From: Lachnospiraceae bacterium YSD2013
GTDB taxonomy: Bacteria > Bacillota > Clostridia > Lachnospirales > Lachnospiraceae
Assembly: GCA_900100895.1 (NCBI GenBank)
Contig: FMTX01000013.1
Coordinates: 62,001-126,000 of the forward strand
Length of the DNA stretch: 64,000 bases
Direction: 5' to 3'
This document shows positions 14,805 to 24,441 of this stretch, in pieces. Numbering within the stretch: position 1 is the first letter of the stretch; the number at the start of each line of letters is the position of its first letter. The notes under the pieces are model-generated. The model saw only the letters and a program-made list of their open reading frames with translations. It did no database searches and was not told the origin of the DNA. The translations under genes were made by a program, and so were the position numbers.

Positions 14805-15833
14805 CTACTTATCCAGTGCCATCTTAATTAATTTTTCGCAAAGTTCATTATAGTTAACACCTACAGCCGCTGCCTCCTGAGGCATAAGCGACAAGGGAGT
14901 CATACCGGGAAGAGTATTGGCTTCAAGCGCATAAATCTCTCCCGCCTTATCCATCATTATATCAATTCTAGCATACTGATTAAGCCTTAACGCATTGTAT
15001 ACATCAACAGCCATCTTCTGCATACGCTTTGTTGTCTTATCATCAAGCACTGCGGGACAGGTCTCGATTGTCGAACCTTCCTGATACTTGTTCTTGTAGT
15101 CGTAGAAGCCTTCTTTGGGCGCAATTTCAATAACGGGAAGTGCCTCGCCGAGAATAACGCCGCAAGAGAACTCGCGTCCCTCTATAAACTGCTCCACGAC
15201 AAGCTCGTTGCCGTAAAGATAAGCGTCATTCTTAGCCTTCTCATACTCAGCGGTGTTGTGCGCAATATAAACGCCTATGCTGGATCCGCCGTCGGTAACC
15301 TTAACAACTACAGGGAACTTCACTTCATTGTTGTCAGCCTCGCCCTTCTTAAGCGCAAAGCCCTCAGGAGTAGAGATTCCATACCGATGGAACAAATCCT
15401 TGGAAAGAGCCTTGTCCATTGCAAGCGCGGAGCTTACATAGTCGTTACCGGTGTACTTGATGCCGTGAAGGTCGAAAGCAGCCTGAACCTTACCGTTCTC
15501 GCCGTTCTCGCCATGAAGCGCCATAAATACCACATCAGCCTTACTGCAAATCTCAAGTACATTGGGGCCAAAGAAAGACTTGCCGCCGTCCTTACGAAGC
15601 GCTTTAACCGCCTCAAGGTCGGGATTGTCCTGCTTGATACCCTCGATATTGCCAAGAAGCTCATCGCCCCTGTCAAATACCGTATCGGTGTCCACACCTT
15701 CAAGGCCTAAGAATACGTCGAGAAGTACGCACTTATGACCGTTTTCCTTTAATGCTTTATAAATCTTGGCGCCGGACACAAGAGACACATCTCTCTCGGT
15801 GCTGGTGCCGCCTGCCAAAACTACTATTTTCAT
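14805..15833 (-). CDS. ddl: D-alanine--D-alanine ligase
   Basis: ATP-grasp ligase that makes the D-Ala-D-Ala dipeptide for cell wall synthesis. It opens with KIVVLAGGTSTERDVSLVSG, has the central MALHGENGENGKVQAAFDLHGI and the ligand loop VVKVTDGGSSIGVYIA, and ends with IDIMMDKAGEIYALEANTLPGMTPLS. I use ATG 15833 (GGAG eight bases before); an in-frame GTG at 15842 overlaps that ribosome site. Residue type at the D-lactate/D-Ala selectivity loop was not resolved here. It is co-transcribed with murF. Confidence 0.96.
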   Translation of the reverse strand: MKIVVLAGGTSTERDVSLVSGAKIYKALKENGHKCVLLDVFLGLEGVDTDTVFDRGDELLGNIEGIKQDNPDLEAVKALRKDGGKSFFGPNVLEICSKADVVFMALHGENGENGKVQAAFDLHGIKYTGNDYVSSALAMDKALSKDLFHRYGISTPEGFALKKGEADNNEVKFPVVVKVTDGGSSIGVYIAHNTAEYEKAKNDAYLYGNELVVEQFIEGREFSCGVILGEALPVIEIAPKEGFYDYKNKYQEGSTIETCPAVLDDKTTKRMQKMAVDVYNALRLNQYARIDIMMDKAGEIYALEANTLPGMTPLSLMPQEAAAVGVNYNELCEKLIKMALDK

Positions 15834-15956
15834 TGTTGTCACTCCAATCTGATATTTGTCCTATTGTACTTATAATGCTATCACCTGCACGAGCAGGCAA
15901 AAAGCCTCGTAAATGCTTAATATATGACCAAAAGTGCTTTTCGAGCCACCCGAGCG

Positions 15957-17441
15957 CTACTTATCGCCGCTTGCAGCAAGTCTTGCCGCCACCGCAATGA
16001 TATTTACCAGCGAATCGGGCGTGTTAATGGTATCGAAATAATTCTTACTGATGACGTTGCGCCCGCCCACATAATGAAGGCAGTCTTCCTCGCCGCGTAC
16101 ATACTCAATACTGGAATTGATGTAGTCCACGATAGCGTACTCAAAAGCAGTTCTCAGAACATCCTCCGGCTCCGCATCTTCCGACTCAACTTCAAAGCAG
16201 GAAGCATTGGAAAGCGCAACCTTAGTCTCTTCACGCTTCATAAGACTGTCCATAAGCAATGTACAAAAACCCACATTAGTAGCTCTCGCCGTGGAAAGAT
16301 ACGTTATGGCTCCGTCAAGAACCGGCCTGCTGTCGTAAGGCTTGTCGGCATTGGCTTTCAGAAAATCGTTCACAACGTTCTTGTACGTGTCCTGCCCGGT
16401 AAGTCTGTAAAGTTCCGTCGCAGCTCTGAACATCTGCTCCGAATCCACAATACCCTTATTGGCCTCAAGACACTTCCACGCAAGCACCGCCGCCTGCATA
16501 GCCTTATTGGACAAATCTGTATTAAATCGCTTGAAGGTAAAAGAAACCTTAGCCATACAAGCGCAGAAATACGCCGTCGAACGTGTAGTCTCGCTTCTCA
16601 CCGCAAGCGCCGCACTGCTCTGATCCTGCTGCGATGCGCCGAATGAAACCGAGGCATATACGCCGCCGGAATCTTTATTTTGCATAAGTAACAGCCACTC
16701 AGCTTCGTAAGCCGCTTCATCAAGAATGTCGGGAATCCTGTTGCCACTCTCGGATATCTCGTAATCATCCGCGAAAAGCTTGGGGTAGAACTCGTAGATG
16801 GTACAGATGTCCATAAGCGCAAGACAGCCTTCCACCACATCCTTCTCGCCGTTATCCGAAGTGTGCCAGCCGCCCTTAACATCTATCATCCTGCCGCTGT
16901 CGCTCTCAAGCGGAACAGACGCATTATGACAGCCATCACATCTTAAGCCGTGAAGCTTGGTAAATGACGATTTAAGAAGGTCATCGTACACGTTTTCTTT
17001 GACCCTGAATACCTTGGAACGACCGAGAATCTCAGTCTCTATGTAATAAGTTCCGACAGTATTGAGCCCCGAAAAATCAATAACTCCGGCCGACATACCG
17101 TCTTCGCTTTCGATATCTTTTCTCTTAACGCTGCCCTGATACACAACGTCATCCGTAGCAGCATCCTTAATCTCGTAAAAAGCAGGAAGCCTCGATGCAG
17201 ACAGCACCGCTTCCTTGTCCCTTCCTACCTCGTATCCCATGATATCTACGGAAATCGAAGGGTATACTCCCGGAATCTCGTAATCCACCGACGGCTCGTC
17301 CAACATAGTCTTGCGGTTACCCGAGTCCTTGGTGAAAATGTTCTTATTCACCTCGACATCTCCGCTGCCGCCGCACCCGCTCAAAAGAGCCGCAATCAGG
17401 CTTAACACTATGAAATTGGCAAGTATTCTCCTACGCGACAT
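15957..17441 (-). CDS. Lipoprotein with a degenerate GH9 (cellulase-like) fold
   Basis: 494 residues. Signal peptide with lipobox LLSGC (Cys23). An Ig-like domain of the kind before GH9 cellulases spans about 60-150 (YEIKDAATDDVVYQG, YYIETEILGRSKVF). A GH9-type (alpha/alpha)6 region follows, recognisable from LHGLRCDGC and RIPDILDEAAYEAEWLLLMQ. The active-site motif, normally GGWYDAGD, reads GGWHTSDN, so both catalytic Asp are lost. The C-terminal NE motif is replaced by INTPDSLVN, so the acid Glu is gone too. It therefore looks like a non-catalytic surface glycan-binding or structural protein. It lies upstream of ddl-murF with a 115-base gap. Confidence 0.85.
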   Translation of the reverse strand: MSRRRILANFIVLSLIAALLSGCGGSGDVEVNKNIFTKDSGNRKTMLDEPSVDYEIPGVYPSISVDIMGYEVGRDKEAVLSASRLPAFYEIKDAATDDVVYQGSVKRKDIESEDGMSAGVIDFSGLNTVGTYYIETEILGRSKVFRVKENVYDDLLKSSFTKLHGLRCDGCHNASVPLESDSGRMIDVKGGWHTSDNGEKDVVEGCLALMDICTIYEFYPKLFADDYEISESGNRIPDILDEAAYEAEWLLLMQNKDSGGVYASVSFGASQQDQSSAALAVRSETTRSTAYFCACMAKVSFTFKRFNTDLSNKAMQAAVLAWKCLEANKGIVDSEQMFRAATELYRLTGQDTYKNVVNDFLKANADKPYDSRPVLDGAITYLSTARATNVGFCTLLMDSLMKREETKVALSNASCFEVESEDAEPEDVLRTAFEYAIVDYINSSIEYVRGEEDCLHYVGGRNVISKNYFDTINTPDSLVNIIAVAARLAASGDK

Positions 17442-17503
17442 AGCTTCCCCTTAATGTTACTGCACAGTCGCTATTATACATCGATTTTTATGAAAAAGAT
17501 ACT

Positions 17504-17530
17504 TAAGGATTACACTTTCACTGCCGATAT
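17504..17530 (+). promoter_or_regulatory. Sigma-28 (FliA/SigD)-type promoter
   Basis: TAAG (17504-17507), exactly 15 bases, GCCGATAT (17523-17530); the -10 matches the flagellar sigma consensus fully. It lies 83 bases before the next rightward gene. Confidence 0.75.
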
Positions 17531-17613
17531 ATATCTTACAGGGACGTTTACGCGGAAAAAGAATTTTCCGACGATACGTCCCAATTTTATTATTAGGAGG
17601 GTGAAATAATAAT

Positions 17614-18753
17614 TTGAGAATCGATTCCGGTACCATAGGAATGGACTCCGCAAGACTTTCAAAGTCTTCAAAATCGTTTCAGCGCAACGTTGAAACACAT
17701 GTAAGCGGCGAAGGATCGACAGGAAGTCAGCTTACATCTACTTTCGGCAGTTTCTTTTTACAAGAGGAATACACCGAAATTACCGGGGATTTAAAATTCC
17801 CCACACTTACGGCCGACGAGGGGCAGACAGACCTTGTCGACTATCTTGATTCAAACCCTATCCAGAATTTTTTTGCCAGACTTAATTCCGGCAAAAGAAT
17901 CAACATCGATGCGTCCATTGCAAAGGCGCGTGACACTGCGTCGGAGTTTCAGAAGATGCACCAGAAGTTTATTCAGGACATCTTAGAGCTTCTTTTCCGA
18001 AGAAAGCCCAAGGATTCCTGCGAGGCCGACGCCAATGCGCTTCCGAACGCGGAGCCGCGAGAAGCCGGCACTGAGTATCAGTTTGTGGTAGAAAGCACCA
18101 CGGATACTTTCTGCTTCGAAACTATGGAGTACACAACGTTCTCCGCGCAGGGAATTGTTAAGACCGATGACGGAAGGGAAATCAACGTTAACATCGATAT
18201 TGCGATGTCTTCAAGGTTCTGTCAGTTCACGTCCGAAACGGCTATCAACTCTTACTTCCAGGCTATCGACCCGCTTGTAGTCAATCTCCACGACGCTCCC
18301 GCGGGACTTTCAGACCTCAAGTATTTCTTTGACCTTGACTGCGACGGCACCGAAGAAGAAATTTCCATGCTTCGCGAAGGCAGCGGATTCCTCGCTCTTG
18401 ACAAGAACAATGACGGCAAAATCAACGATGGTTCCGAGCTCTTCGGCACAGCCTCCGGCGACGGCTTCAAAGACCTTGCCGAGTACGACCTCGACCACAA
18501 CGGCTGGATTGACGAAAACGACGCCATCTTTGAAAAGCTCAAAATCTGGACGTTTGACGAAGAGGGCCAAAGCGTCCTCTATTCGCTCAAAGAAGCGGGT
18601 GTCGGTGCCATAGGACTTCAAAATCGCGACACTGATTTCACGCTTAATTCTTTTGCTACCGGTACAACAAACGGCTTCATCCGCAAGACCGGCATCTTCC
18701 TCTACGAATCCGGAGATGTAGGCACGGTACAGCACGTGGATTTGGTAACGTAA
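17614..18753 (+). CDS. EF-hand-type calcium-binding protein, candidate sigma-28 regulon member
   Basis: 379 residues, no signal peptide and no membrane helix. The first 130 residues are polar with a helical segment (ARDTASEFQKMHQKFIQDILELLF). The last third has two clear calcium loops, LDKNNDGKINDGSELFG (about 262-276) and YDLDHNGWIDENDAIF (about 293-305), plus FDLDCDGTEEE just before. These occur in bacterial secreted or cell-surface proteins and in dockerin-like modules. TTG 17614 is used; AGGAGG lies about 13 bases upstream, rather far. The gene has its own sigma-28-type promoter and terminator. I cannot name the family. Confidence 0.85.
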   Translation: MRIDSGTIGMDSARLSKSSKSFQRNVETHVSGEGSTGSQLTSTFGSFFLQEEYTEITGDLKFPTLTADEGQTDLVDYLDSNPIQNFFARLNSGKRINIDASIAKARDTASEFQKMHQKFIQDILELLFRRKPKDSCEADANALPNAEPREAGTEYQFVVESTTDTFCFETMEYTTFSAQGIVKTDDGREINVNIDIAMSSRFCQFTSETAINSYFQAIDPLVVNLHDAPAGLSDLKYFFDLDCDGTEEEISMLREGSGFLALDKNNDGKINDGSELFGTASGDGFKDLAEYDLDHNGWIDENDAIFEKLKIWTFDEEGQSVLYSLKEAGVGAIGLQNRDTDFTLNSFATGTTNGFIRKTGIFLYESGDVGTVQHVDLVT

Positions 18754-18769
18754 TATCTGATACAAAAAT

Positions 18770-18800
18770 GCCGGTGCGGGATGTCCTGCACCGGCTTATT
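18770..18800. terminator. Bidirectional terminator between convergent genes
   Basis: Long stem GCCGGTGC...GCACCGGC (18770-18777 with 18788-18795, plus GGA/CC pairs inside). Rightward it is followed by TTATTGATTT; leftward by ATTTTTG. Confidence 0.85.
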
Positions 18801-18819
18801 GATTTATTGCCATCTAAGC

Positions 18820-20091
18820 TTAGTTTTCCGAATGTTCGTGGTAAAGATTGAGATTCTTAACCTTAATCACTCCGTCTTTGTATGTGAGCTCGCCCTCAAG
18901 TATAAGGCTGTAAACATAATCAACCCAGCCACTGTTCGGCCCGTAGAATCCGCCGGCGGCTTCGAACGAAAGCTTCTTTCCGTCGCTTATAAAGCGTAGC
19001 TGATCTCCGAAACAAAGTTGATTGTTGCCCATCTGGGCATATTCTTCATCGTAAGTAAAACTGCCCTTGTTGATTTTTTTGCCATTGTCGTCAAGCCAGA
19101 AAGACATCGTTGCTGTCTTCTCGTCATACTCATAGCCTACTCTGTCGTAAAGATTTTCGCCGTAATTATGATATCCGAAAGAAGACGACACATCAGTATC
19201 ATTCATAAAGAAGGTTACCGGCTTCTCTTCACCGGGGTCGACAATAAATAAGCCGTCCACGTAATATCCTGTGCCTCGTCCGTTGTTGAGCGTAAGCGCA
19301 CATTCATCCTCGCCGTCGTTGTCATAATCCGCAACAGTCATAAATTGTATCGGCCAGAAATCCTGATCATAAAAATATAGCGGAAACATTGCATCTCCCA
19401 TTTTGATTATTGAGCCTTCTGCATGAGTAAGGCCATAGCACTGTGCCTTGCCGTCATCGCTTTCTTTTAGCAAATAAAGGCTTTCTGCGACGGTATCTTC
19501 TTTTTCATCCATTGCAATTTTATAGAATGTGTCGTAATCCAAAGCGTTTTCAAAGTCTGCGGAAGTTATTTTCGCAAATTCTTCATTCGTGCGTATGGCT
19601 TCTTCCGGTAGCTCGTTGTCTGCATAGCTGGGGCAGTAGATGCATTCTCCCTCCTCAGTCTTGTTAATAGCAAAAACCTCCACAGAAAGAACATCTTCGC
19701 CTTCGGTAAAGACAACATATCCCATATGTTCATACGCCTTGATATATTCCGCATCCTTATCTTTCACGCAAGGAAATATAGTTTTAACCGCCGTAACCGG
19801 GTCTTTAAACGGTTCAACACCGAATTCGTCGATAAAAGCGCCCATATCTATGGCAGCTCTGCACGCTTCGCCGATTATGTCCTCTTCTTCGGAAAAAGCA
19901 TAATTGTGTCTCTGCTCCTCGGACACTGAAGCTTCCTTAGGCTCCTCGACAGATTCAGACACAGGTGCCGATATTTCAACCGATTCTCCGATAACCGAAA
20001 CCGTATCCTCCGGCTCCGAAACGGCCTTACCGCACCCGCTCAAAAGAAAAATCATCGATAATGTAAATAGACTTAATACCCTCTTTTTCAT
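18820..20091 (-). CDS. Large lipoprotein of unknown function
   Basis: 423 residues from ATG 20091 (GAGGGG eight bases before; ATG 20106 would place that site inside the gene). Signal peptide with lipobox LLSGC, then a 40-residue acidic Ser/Glu/Pro linker (SESVEEPKEASVSEEQ). A mixed domain follows with ADYDNDGEDECALTL, a calcium-loop-like motif of the FG-GAP/VCBS kind, near residue 250. Four or five cysteines. Such proteins in Lachnospiraceae are abundant and uncharacterised. It is a monocistronic gene, convergent to the EF-hand gene. Confidence 0.85.
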   Translation of the reverse strand: MKKRVLSLFTLSMIFLLSGCGKAVSEPEDTVSVIGESVEISAPVSESVEEPKEASVSEEQRHNYAFSEEEDIIGEACRAAIDMGAFIDEFGVEPFKDPVTAVKTIFPCVKDKDAEYIKAYEHMGYVVFTEGEDVLSVEVFAINKTEEGECIYCPSYADNELPEEAIRTNEEFAKITSADFENALDYDTFYKIAMDEKEDTVAESLYLLKESDDGKAQCYGLTHAEGSIIKMGDAMFPLYFYDQDFWPIQFMTVADYDNDGEDECALTLNNGRGTGYYVDGLFIVDPGEEKPVTFFMNDTDVSSSFGYHNYGENLYDRVGYEYDEKTATMSFWLDDNGKKINKGSFTYDEEYAQMGNNQLCFGDQLRFISDGKKLSFEAAGGFYGPNSGWVDYVYSLILEGELTYKDGVIKVKNLNLYHEHSEN

Positions 20092-20231
20092 GTTAATACC
20101 CCTCATCTCCTCGTTACTATTTTCAGTCTACTTTCGTATCGGAGCTCGGTCAATCGGCATGAGCCAATCTTTATGAAATCTTAATTAATCAGATTGTGCG
20201 CTGTTTAAGTATTAAATTTTTGAAAATATTA

Positions 20232-20260
20232 TTGACAAAAGACCCCCTCCGTGACATAAT
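20232..20260 (+). promoter_or_regulatory. Promoter of the trp operon
   Basis: TTGACA (20232-20237), 17 bases, CATAAT (20255-20260): one base from consensus. The T-box leader starts just after it. Confidence 0.85.
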
Positions 20261-20274
20261 GTGTACAATTTAAT

Positions 20275-20546
20275 ATGTTAAACCGTTGAAGCGGAGATAA
20301 CGGCAGTGATGCCTTCACAGAGAGTTCGGGATGCTGAGATCCGAATAAGAAACAAATTGTCAAATGGACCGCTGAGGGCGCAGTCAAAGGGATTTCCCGA
20401 GTATTCTGCGACGTTTGGGCAAGCGTCAATTGCCGGAGATATGTTGGTATCTCGCTAAGCGCACAGGGTCGCTCCTGTGTATCAAGGTGGCACCGCGGAT
20501 AGTATATTCGTCCTTGACAGATTGATAGTCTGTCGAGGACTTTTTT
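20275..20546 (+). ncRNA. T-box riboswitch leader, tryptophan-specific
   Basis: The leader senses uncharged tRNA. Stem I has the AGAGAG and GNUG-type features, and the specifier UGG (Trp) at 20365-20367 in the usual context AAA-UGG-ACC. The T-box core AAGGTGGCACCGCGG lies at 20484-20498. The terminator is GTCCTTGACAGA (20510-20521) with TCTGTCGAGGAC (20529-20540) and six T. It should turn on trpEGDCFBA when tRNA-Trp is uncharged. Confidence 0.95.
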
Positions 20547-20573
20547 ATTTCTCGACGGCAGAAAGGAATCAGT

Positions 20574-22040
20574 ATGAAAGTATTACCTTCACTTGAAACC
20601 GTACAGAAAATTGCGTCTGAGAATAAGTATAACGTGCTTCCCGTAAGCACCGAGATTCTCTCCGATTTCACGACTCCCATCGAGACCATGCGGATTCTTA
20701 AGAACATTTCCACTCACTGCTACATGCTCGAGTCCGCAAGCGCTGATGATACCTGGGGGCGCTACACATTCATGGGTTATGATCCCAAGATGGAAATCAC
20801 TTGTGTTGATGGCGAGATTAAGTTCTCGAATCTTTCTTTCAAGACTGACAAGCCTTCGGACTACTTAAGAAAGATTCTTGCGGATTACAAGAGTCCCAGA
20901 TTTGACTATCTGCCTTCTTTTACCGGCGGACTGGTAGGTTACTTCTCATTTGATTTCTTCGGATACAGCGAGCCTACCGCGAGGGTGAAGGTTGAGGATT
21001 CGGAGAATTTCAAGGATATTGACCTGATGCTTTTTGATAAGGTAATTGCTTTTGACCATATCAAGCAAAAGATAATTCTCATGGTTAACATGGACCTTTC
21101 GGATGTGACCACCGGCTACAACAAAGCGGTGATGGAGCTTAAGAATCTTGTGAACCTGTTAAAGCACGGTACCAAGAGCGACGAGCCCGGCGGACATCTT
21201 ACGGGTGAGGTTACTCCTCTCTTCTCCAAAGAAGCCTTCATGGACATGGTAGAGCGCGGAAAGCAGTACATTCGCGAGGGCGATATCTTTCAGGTGGTGT
21301 TGTCTAACCGCTTGAGCGCTCCGTTTGAGGGCAGCCTTCTCAATACTTACAGGGTGCTTAGGACGATTAACCCGTCCCCGTATATGTTTTATTTTGCGGG
21401 AACCGATGTGGAGGTTGCGGGAGCATCGCCCGAGACGCTTGTGAAGCTTGCGAACGGTGTGGTACATACATTTCCTCTTGCAGGTACAAGGCCCCGCGGC
21501 AAGACGGATGAGGAGGACAAGGCACTTGAGGCTGAACTCCTTAAGGATGAGAAAGAACTTGCCGAGCACAACATGTTAGTGGACCTTGGCCGTAACGATC
21601 TCGGACGTATCAGTAAGTTCGGAACCGTCGAGGTTGAGAAGCTTCACTCGATTGAAAGGTTCTCTCATGTAATGCATATAGGCTCTACGGTTCGCGGAGT
21701 GATTAAGGATGACAAGGATGCACTTGATGCCATCGAGGCAGTGCTTCCCGCAGGAACACTCTCCGGCGCACCCAAGATTCGCGCCTGCCAGATAATCGGC
21801 GAGCTTGAGAACAACAAGCGCGGCATCTACGGCGGAGCAATCGGCTACATCGATTTCACCGGTAACATGGACACCTGCATCGCCATCAGAGTTGCCTACA
21901 AGAAAAACGGTAAGGTCTTCGTAAGAAGCGGTGCCGGTATCGTAGCTGACTCGGTACCTGCCACGGAATATGAAGAGTGCCTGAACAAGGCTAAAGCTTC
22001 CCTTAAGGCTTTGGAAATAGCCGGAACGGAGGAATTATGA
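20574..22040 (+). CDS. trpE: Anthranilate synthase component I
   Basis: Converts chorismate to anthranilate using ammonia delivered by TrpG. The chorismate-binding C-terminal half carries SPETLVKL, AGTRPRGKTDEEDKALE, DLGRNDLG and LPAGTLSGAPKIRACQII. The N-terminal half has the LES-type tryptophan feedback site (LESASADDTWGRYTF). Length 488 is normal. It is the first gene of the trp operon, 28 bases after the T-box terminator, with AAAGGAA before the ATG. It overlaps trpG by four bases (ATGA). Confidence 0.98.
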   Translation: MKVLPSLETVQKIASENKYNVLPVSTEILSDFTTPIETMRILKNISTHCYMLESASADDTWGRYTFMGYDPKMEITCVDGEIKFSNLSFKTDKPSDYLRKILADYKSPRFDYLPSFTGGLVGYFSFDFFGYSEPTARVKVEDSENFKDIDLMLFDKVIAFDHIKQKIILMVNMDLSDVTTGYNKAVMELKNLVNLLKHGTKSDEPGGHLTGEVTPLFSKEAFMDMVERGKQYIREGDIFQVVLSNRLSAPFEGSLLNTYRVLRTINPSPYMFYFAGTDVEVAGASPETLVKLANGVVHTFPLAGTRPRGKTDEEDKALEAELLKDEKELAEHNMLVDLGRNDLGRISKFGTVEVEKLHSIERFSHVMHIGSTVRGVIKDDKDALDAIEAVLPAGTLSGAPKIRACQIIGELENNKRGIYGGAIGYIDFTGNMDTCIAIRVAYKKNGKVFVRSGAGIVADSVPATEYEECLNKAKASLKALEIAGTEEL

Positions 22041-22615
22041 TCCTACTGATAGATAACTACGACAGTTTTTCATACAATCTCTACCAGTTCATCGGAGAGA
22101 TAGACGACGACATCAAGGTAATCAGAAATGATGAGTTGACGGTGGCTGAGATCGATAAGTTAAAGCCTTCGTGCATCATTCTTTCGCCGGGACCGGGAAG
22201 GCCTTCGGATGCCGGAGTGATAATCGATGTGGTAAAGGAGCTCGGCGCTAAGTACCCGATACTCGGTGTGTGTCTCGGACATCAGGCAATATGCGAGGCC
22301 TTCGGCGCTACAATAACTTATGCGAGCCGATTGATGCATGGCAAGCAGTCGGATGTGACTTTCGATAAAGGGTCAAAGCTTTTTGAAGGATGTCCCGCGA
22401 AAGCTCCGGTAGCAAGGTATCACTCGCTGGCGGCCGACCCAACTACGATACCTGACGAACTCAGAATTACCGCAGTTACGGATTTAAAAGAAATCATGGC
22501 TGTCGAACACATCAAATACCCGATTTACGGAGTGCAGTTCCATCCCGAGTCGATTATGACGCCCGACGGCAAGACGATGCTTAGAAACTTTATTAAAAAT
22601 ATAGCGAAATGTTGA
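22037..22615 (+). CDS. trpG: Anthranilate synthase component II (glutamine amidotransferase)
   Basis: Class I glutamine amidotransferase that feeds ammonia to TrpE. The catalytic triad is visible: Cys in GVCLGHQAICEAFG (about residue 78), and His/Glu in VQFHPESIMTPDG (about residue 167), with the glutamine-binding SPGPGRPSDAG near residue 50. It is a stand-alone subunit of 192 residues, not fused to TrpD as in enterics. Its start overlaps the trpE stop. Confidence 0.97.
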   Translation: MILLIDNYDSFSYNLYQFIGEIDDDIKVIRNDELTVAEIDKLKPSCIILSPGPGRPSDAGVIIDVVKELGAKYPILGVCLGHQAICEAFGATITYASRLMHGKQSDVTFDKGSKLFEGCPAKAPVARYHSLAADPTTIPDELRITAVTDLKEIMAVEHIKYPIYGVQFHPESIMTPDGKTMLRNFIKNIAKC

Positions 22616-22633
22616 ATAACGGAGGATACCAAA

Positions 22634-23662
22634 ATGATTAAAGAAGCCATTGTAAAGATTGTTAACAAAGAAGATTTGACTTACGACGAAGCTTACAGCG
22701 TAATGAACGAAATTATGAGCGGTGAGACCACTCCCACTCAAAACGCTGCTTTCCTCGCTTCTCTTTCTACCAAGAGTGCCCGCGCAGAGACCACCGACGA
22801 AATCGCAGGTTGTGCCGCTGCCATGAGAGACCACGCCACCAAGGTTGAGACCGGCATGGATATTTTCGAAATCGTAGGAACCGGCGGCGACAATGCGCAG
22901 AGCTTCAACATCTCCACTACTTCCGCTATCGTAGCCGCTGCAGGCGGTGTAAAGGTTGCCAAGCACGGTAACCGCGCAGCATCTTCTAAGTGCGGTACCG
23001 CTGACTGTCTCGAGGCTCTCGGCGCTAACATCAACCAGAGTCCCAAGCGTTGTGTAGAGTTGTTAAAAGAAGCCGGAATGTGTTTCTTTTTCGCTCAGAA
23101 GTATCACACTTCCATGAAGTATGTAGGTGCCATCAGAAAGGAGCTCGGATTCAGAACAGTATTTAATATCCTCGGCCCACTCACCAATCCCGGCTCCCCC
23201 AAGATGCAGCTTCTCGGCGTATACGATGAGTACCTTGTAGAGCCCCTTGCTCAGGTACTTGTAAGCTTAGGCGTTAAGCGCGGTATGGTGGTATACGGAA
23301 TGGATAAGCTCGATGAGATATCTCTCAGCGCTCCTACCAAGGTATGCGAAATTCGCGACGGATGGTTTAAGGCTTACACCATCACTCCCGAAGATTTCGG
23401 TCTCACCCGTTGTACCAAGGCAGATTTGGTAGGTGGCACTCCCGCAGAGAACGCTCAGATTACTATCGATATCCTGAATGGCGCCAAGGGACCCAAGCGT
23501 GACGCGGTTCTTATGAACGCAGGCGCTTCTCTCTACATTGCAGGCAAGGCTGAATCATTTAAAGACGGTATCGCTCTCGCTGCTTCTCTTATCGACTCCG
23601 GTAAGGCTACCGAAACCCTTAAGAAGATTATCGAAGTTAGCAACCGTCCGGAGGAAGAATAA
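22634..23662 (+). CDS. trpD: Anthranilate phosphoribosyltransferase
   Basis: Adds phosphoribose from PRPP to anthranilate. The PRPP-binding signature [17 protein letters not shown] begins near residue 78, followed by [21 protein letters not shown] and [21 protein letters not shown](ILGPLTNP). 342 residues, normal. A GGAGG site precedes the ATG. The stop and the trpC start share one base (TAATG). Confidence 0.98.
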   Translation: MIKEAIVKIVNKEDLTYDEAYSVMNEIMSGETTPTQNAAFLASLSTKSARAETTDEIAGCAAAMRDHATKVETGMDIFEIVGTGGDNAQSFNISTTSAIVAAAGGVKVAKHGNRAASSKCGTADCLEALGANINQSPKRCVELLKEAGMCFFFAQKYHTSMKYVGAIRKELGFRTVFNILGPLTNPGSPKMQLLGVYDEYLVEPLAQVLVSLGVKRGMVVYGMDKLDEISLSAPTKVCEIRDGWFKAYTITPEDFGLTRCTKADLVGGTPAENAQITIDILNGAKGPKRDAVLMNAGASLYIAGKAESFKDGIALAASLIDSGKATETLKKIIEVSNRPEEE

Positions 23663-24441
23663 TGACTATCTTAGATGAGCTTGCCGCTCACGCACGTGAA
23701 CGTGTGGCTGCCGCATCCGTGGCAGTTCCGCTTGTTGAACTTAAGAGTATGACAGGGAGTCTCAGAAAGGGCGATTTCCCCTTTGAAAAGGCTCTGGCAC
23801 GGGAGGGTCTTTCTTTTATCTGCGAGTGCAAGAAAGCTTCTCCGTCCAAAGGACTTATCGCTCCCGATTTCCCTTATCTTCAGATAGCCCGTGAATATGA
23901 GGCGGCCGGTGCTGATTGTATATCGGTACTCACCGAGCCCAAGTGGTTCCTCGGAAGCAACGATTATTTACGTGAAATCGCTTCTAACGTGTCGATTCCC
24001 TGCCTTCGCAAGGACTTCACCGTTGATGAATATATGTTGTACGAGGCTAAGGTTCTGGGTGCTTCGGCGGCGCTGCTTATTTGCTCCATTCTTTCGCCGT
24101 CACAGATTTCCGAATACATCGGTGTGTGTGACGAGCTCGGGCTCTCCGCTCTTGTAGAGGCGCACGACGAGGCGGAAGTTGAGGTAGCTATCAAGGCAGG
24201 AGCGAGAATCATCGGCGTTAACAACCGTAACCTCAAGGACTTCACCGTTGATACCGGCAACGCCAAGAGGCTTCGCGACATGATTCCTTCGGGAATTCTC
24301 TTCGTGTCCGAGTCAGGCGTTAAAGGCCGTCAGGACATTGTGGATGCTATCGATATGGGCGCCGATGCGGTGCTTGTGGGCGAAGCGCTTATGCGTGCTC
24401 CCGATAAGAATTTAAAGCTTCGTGATTTGAAAGGAATATAA
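23662..24441 (+). CDS. trpC: Indole-3-glycerol phosphate synthase
   Basis: TIM-barrel enzyme that closes the indole ring. Seen: FICECKKASPSKGLI (catalytic Lys and substrate loop), FTVDEYMLYEAKVLGASAALLI, GVNNRNLKDFTVD and the phosphate-binding SESGVKGRQDI. Length 259. It is separate from TrpF, which follows immediately (TAA then ATG with no gap). Confidence 0.98.
   Translation: MTILDELAAHARERVAAASVAVPLVELKSMTGSLRKGDFPFEKALAREGLSFICECKKASPSKGLIAPDFPYLQIAREYEAAGADCISVLTEPKWFLGSNDYLREIASNVSIPCLRKDFTVDEYMLYEAKVLGASAALLICSILSPSQISEYIGVCDELGLSALVEAHDEAEVEVAIKAGARIIGVNNRNLKDFTVDTGNAKRLRDMIPSGILFVSESGVKGRQDIVDAIDMGADAVLVGEALMRAPDKNLKLRDLKGI

Noticed and set aside
15844-15956. Promoter with TTGCCT and CATTAT before ddl
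   Set aside because: Spacing fits, but the match is weak and a GC-rich hairpin overlaps it, so I did not call it.
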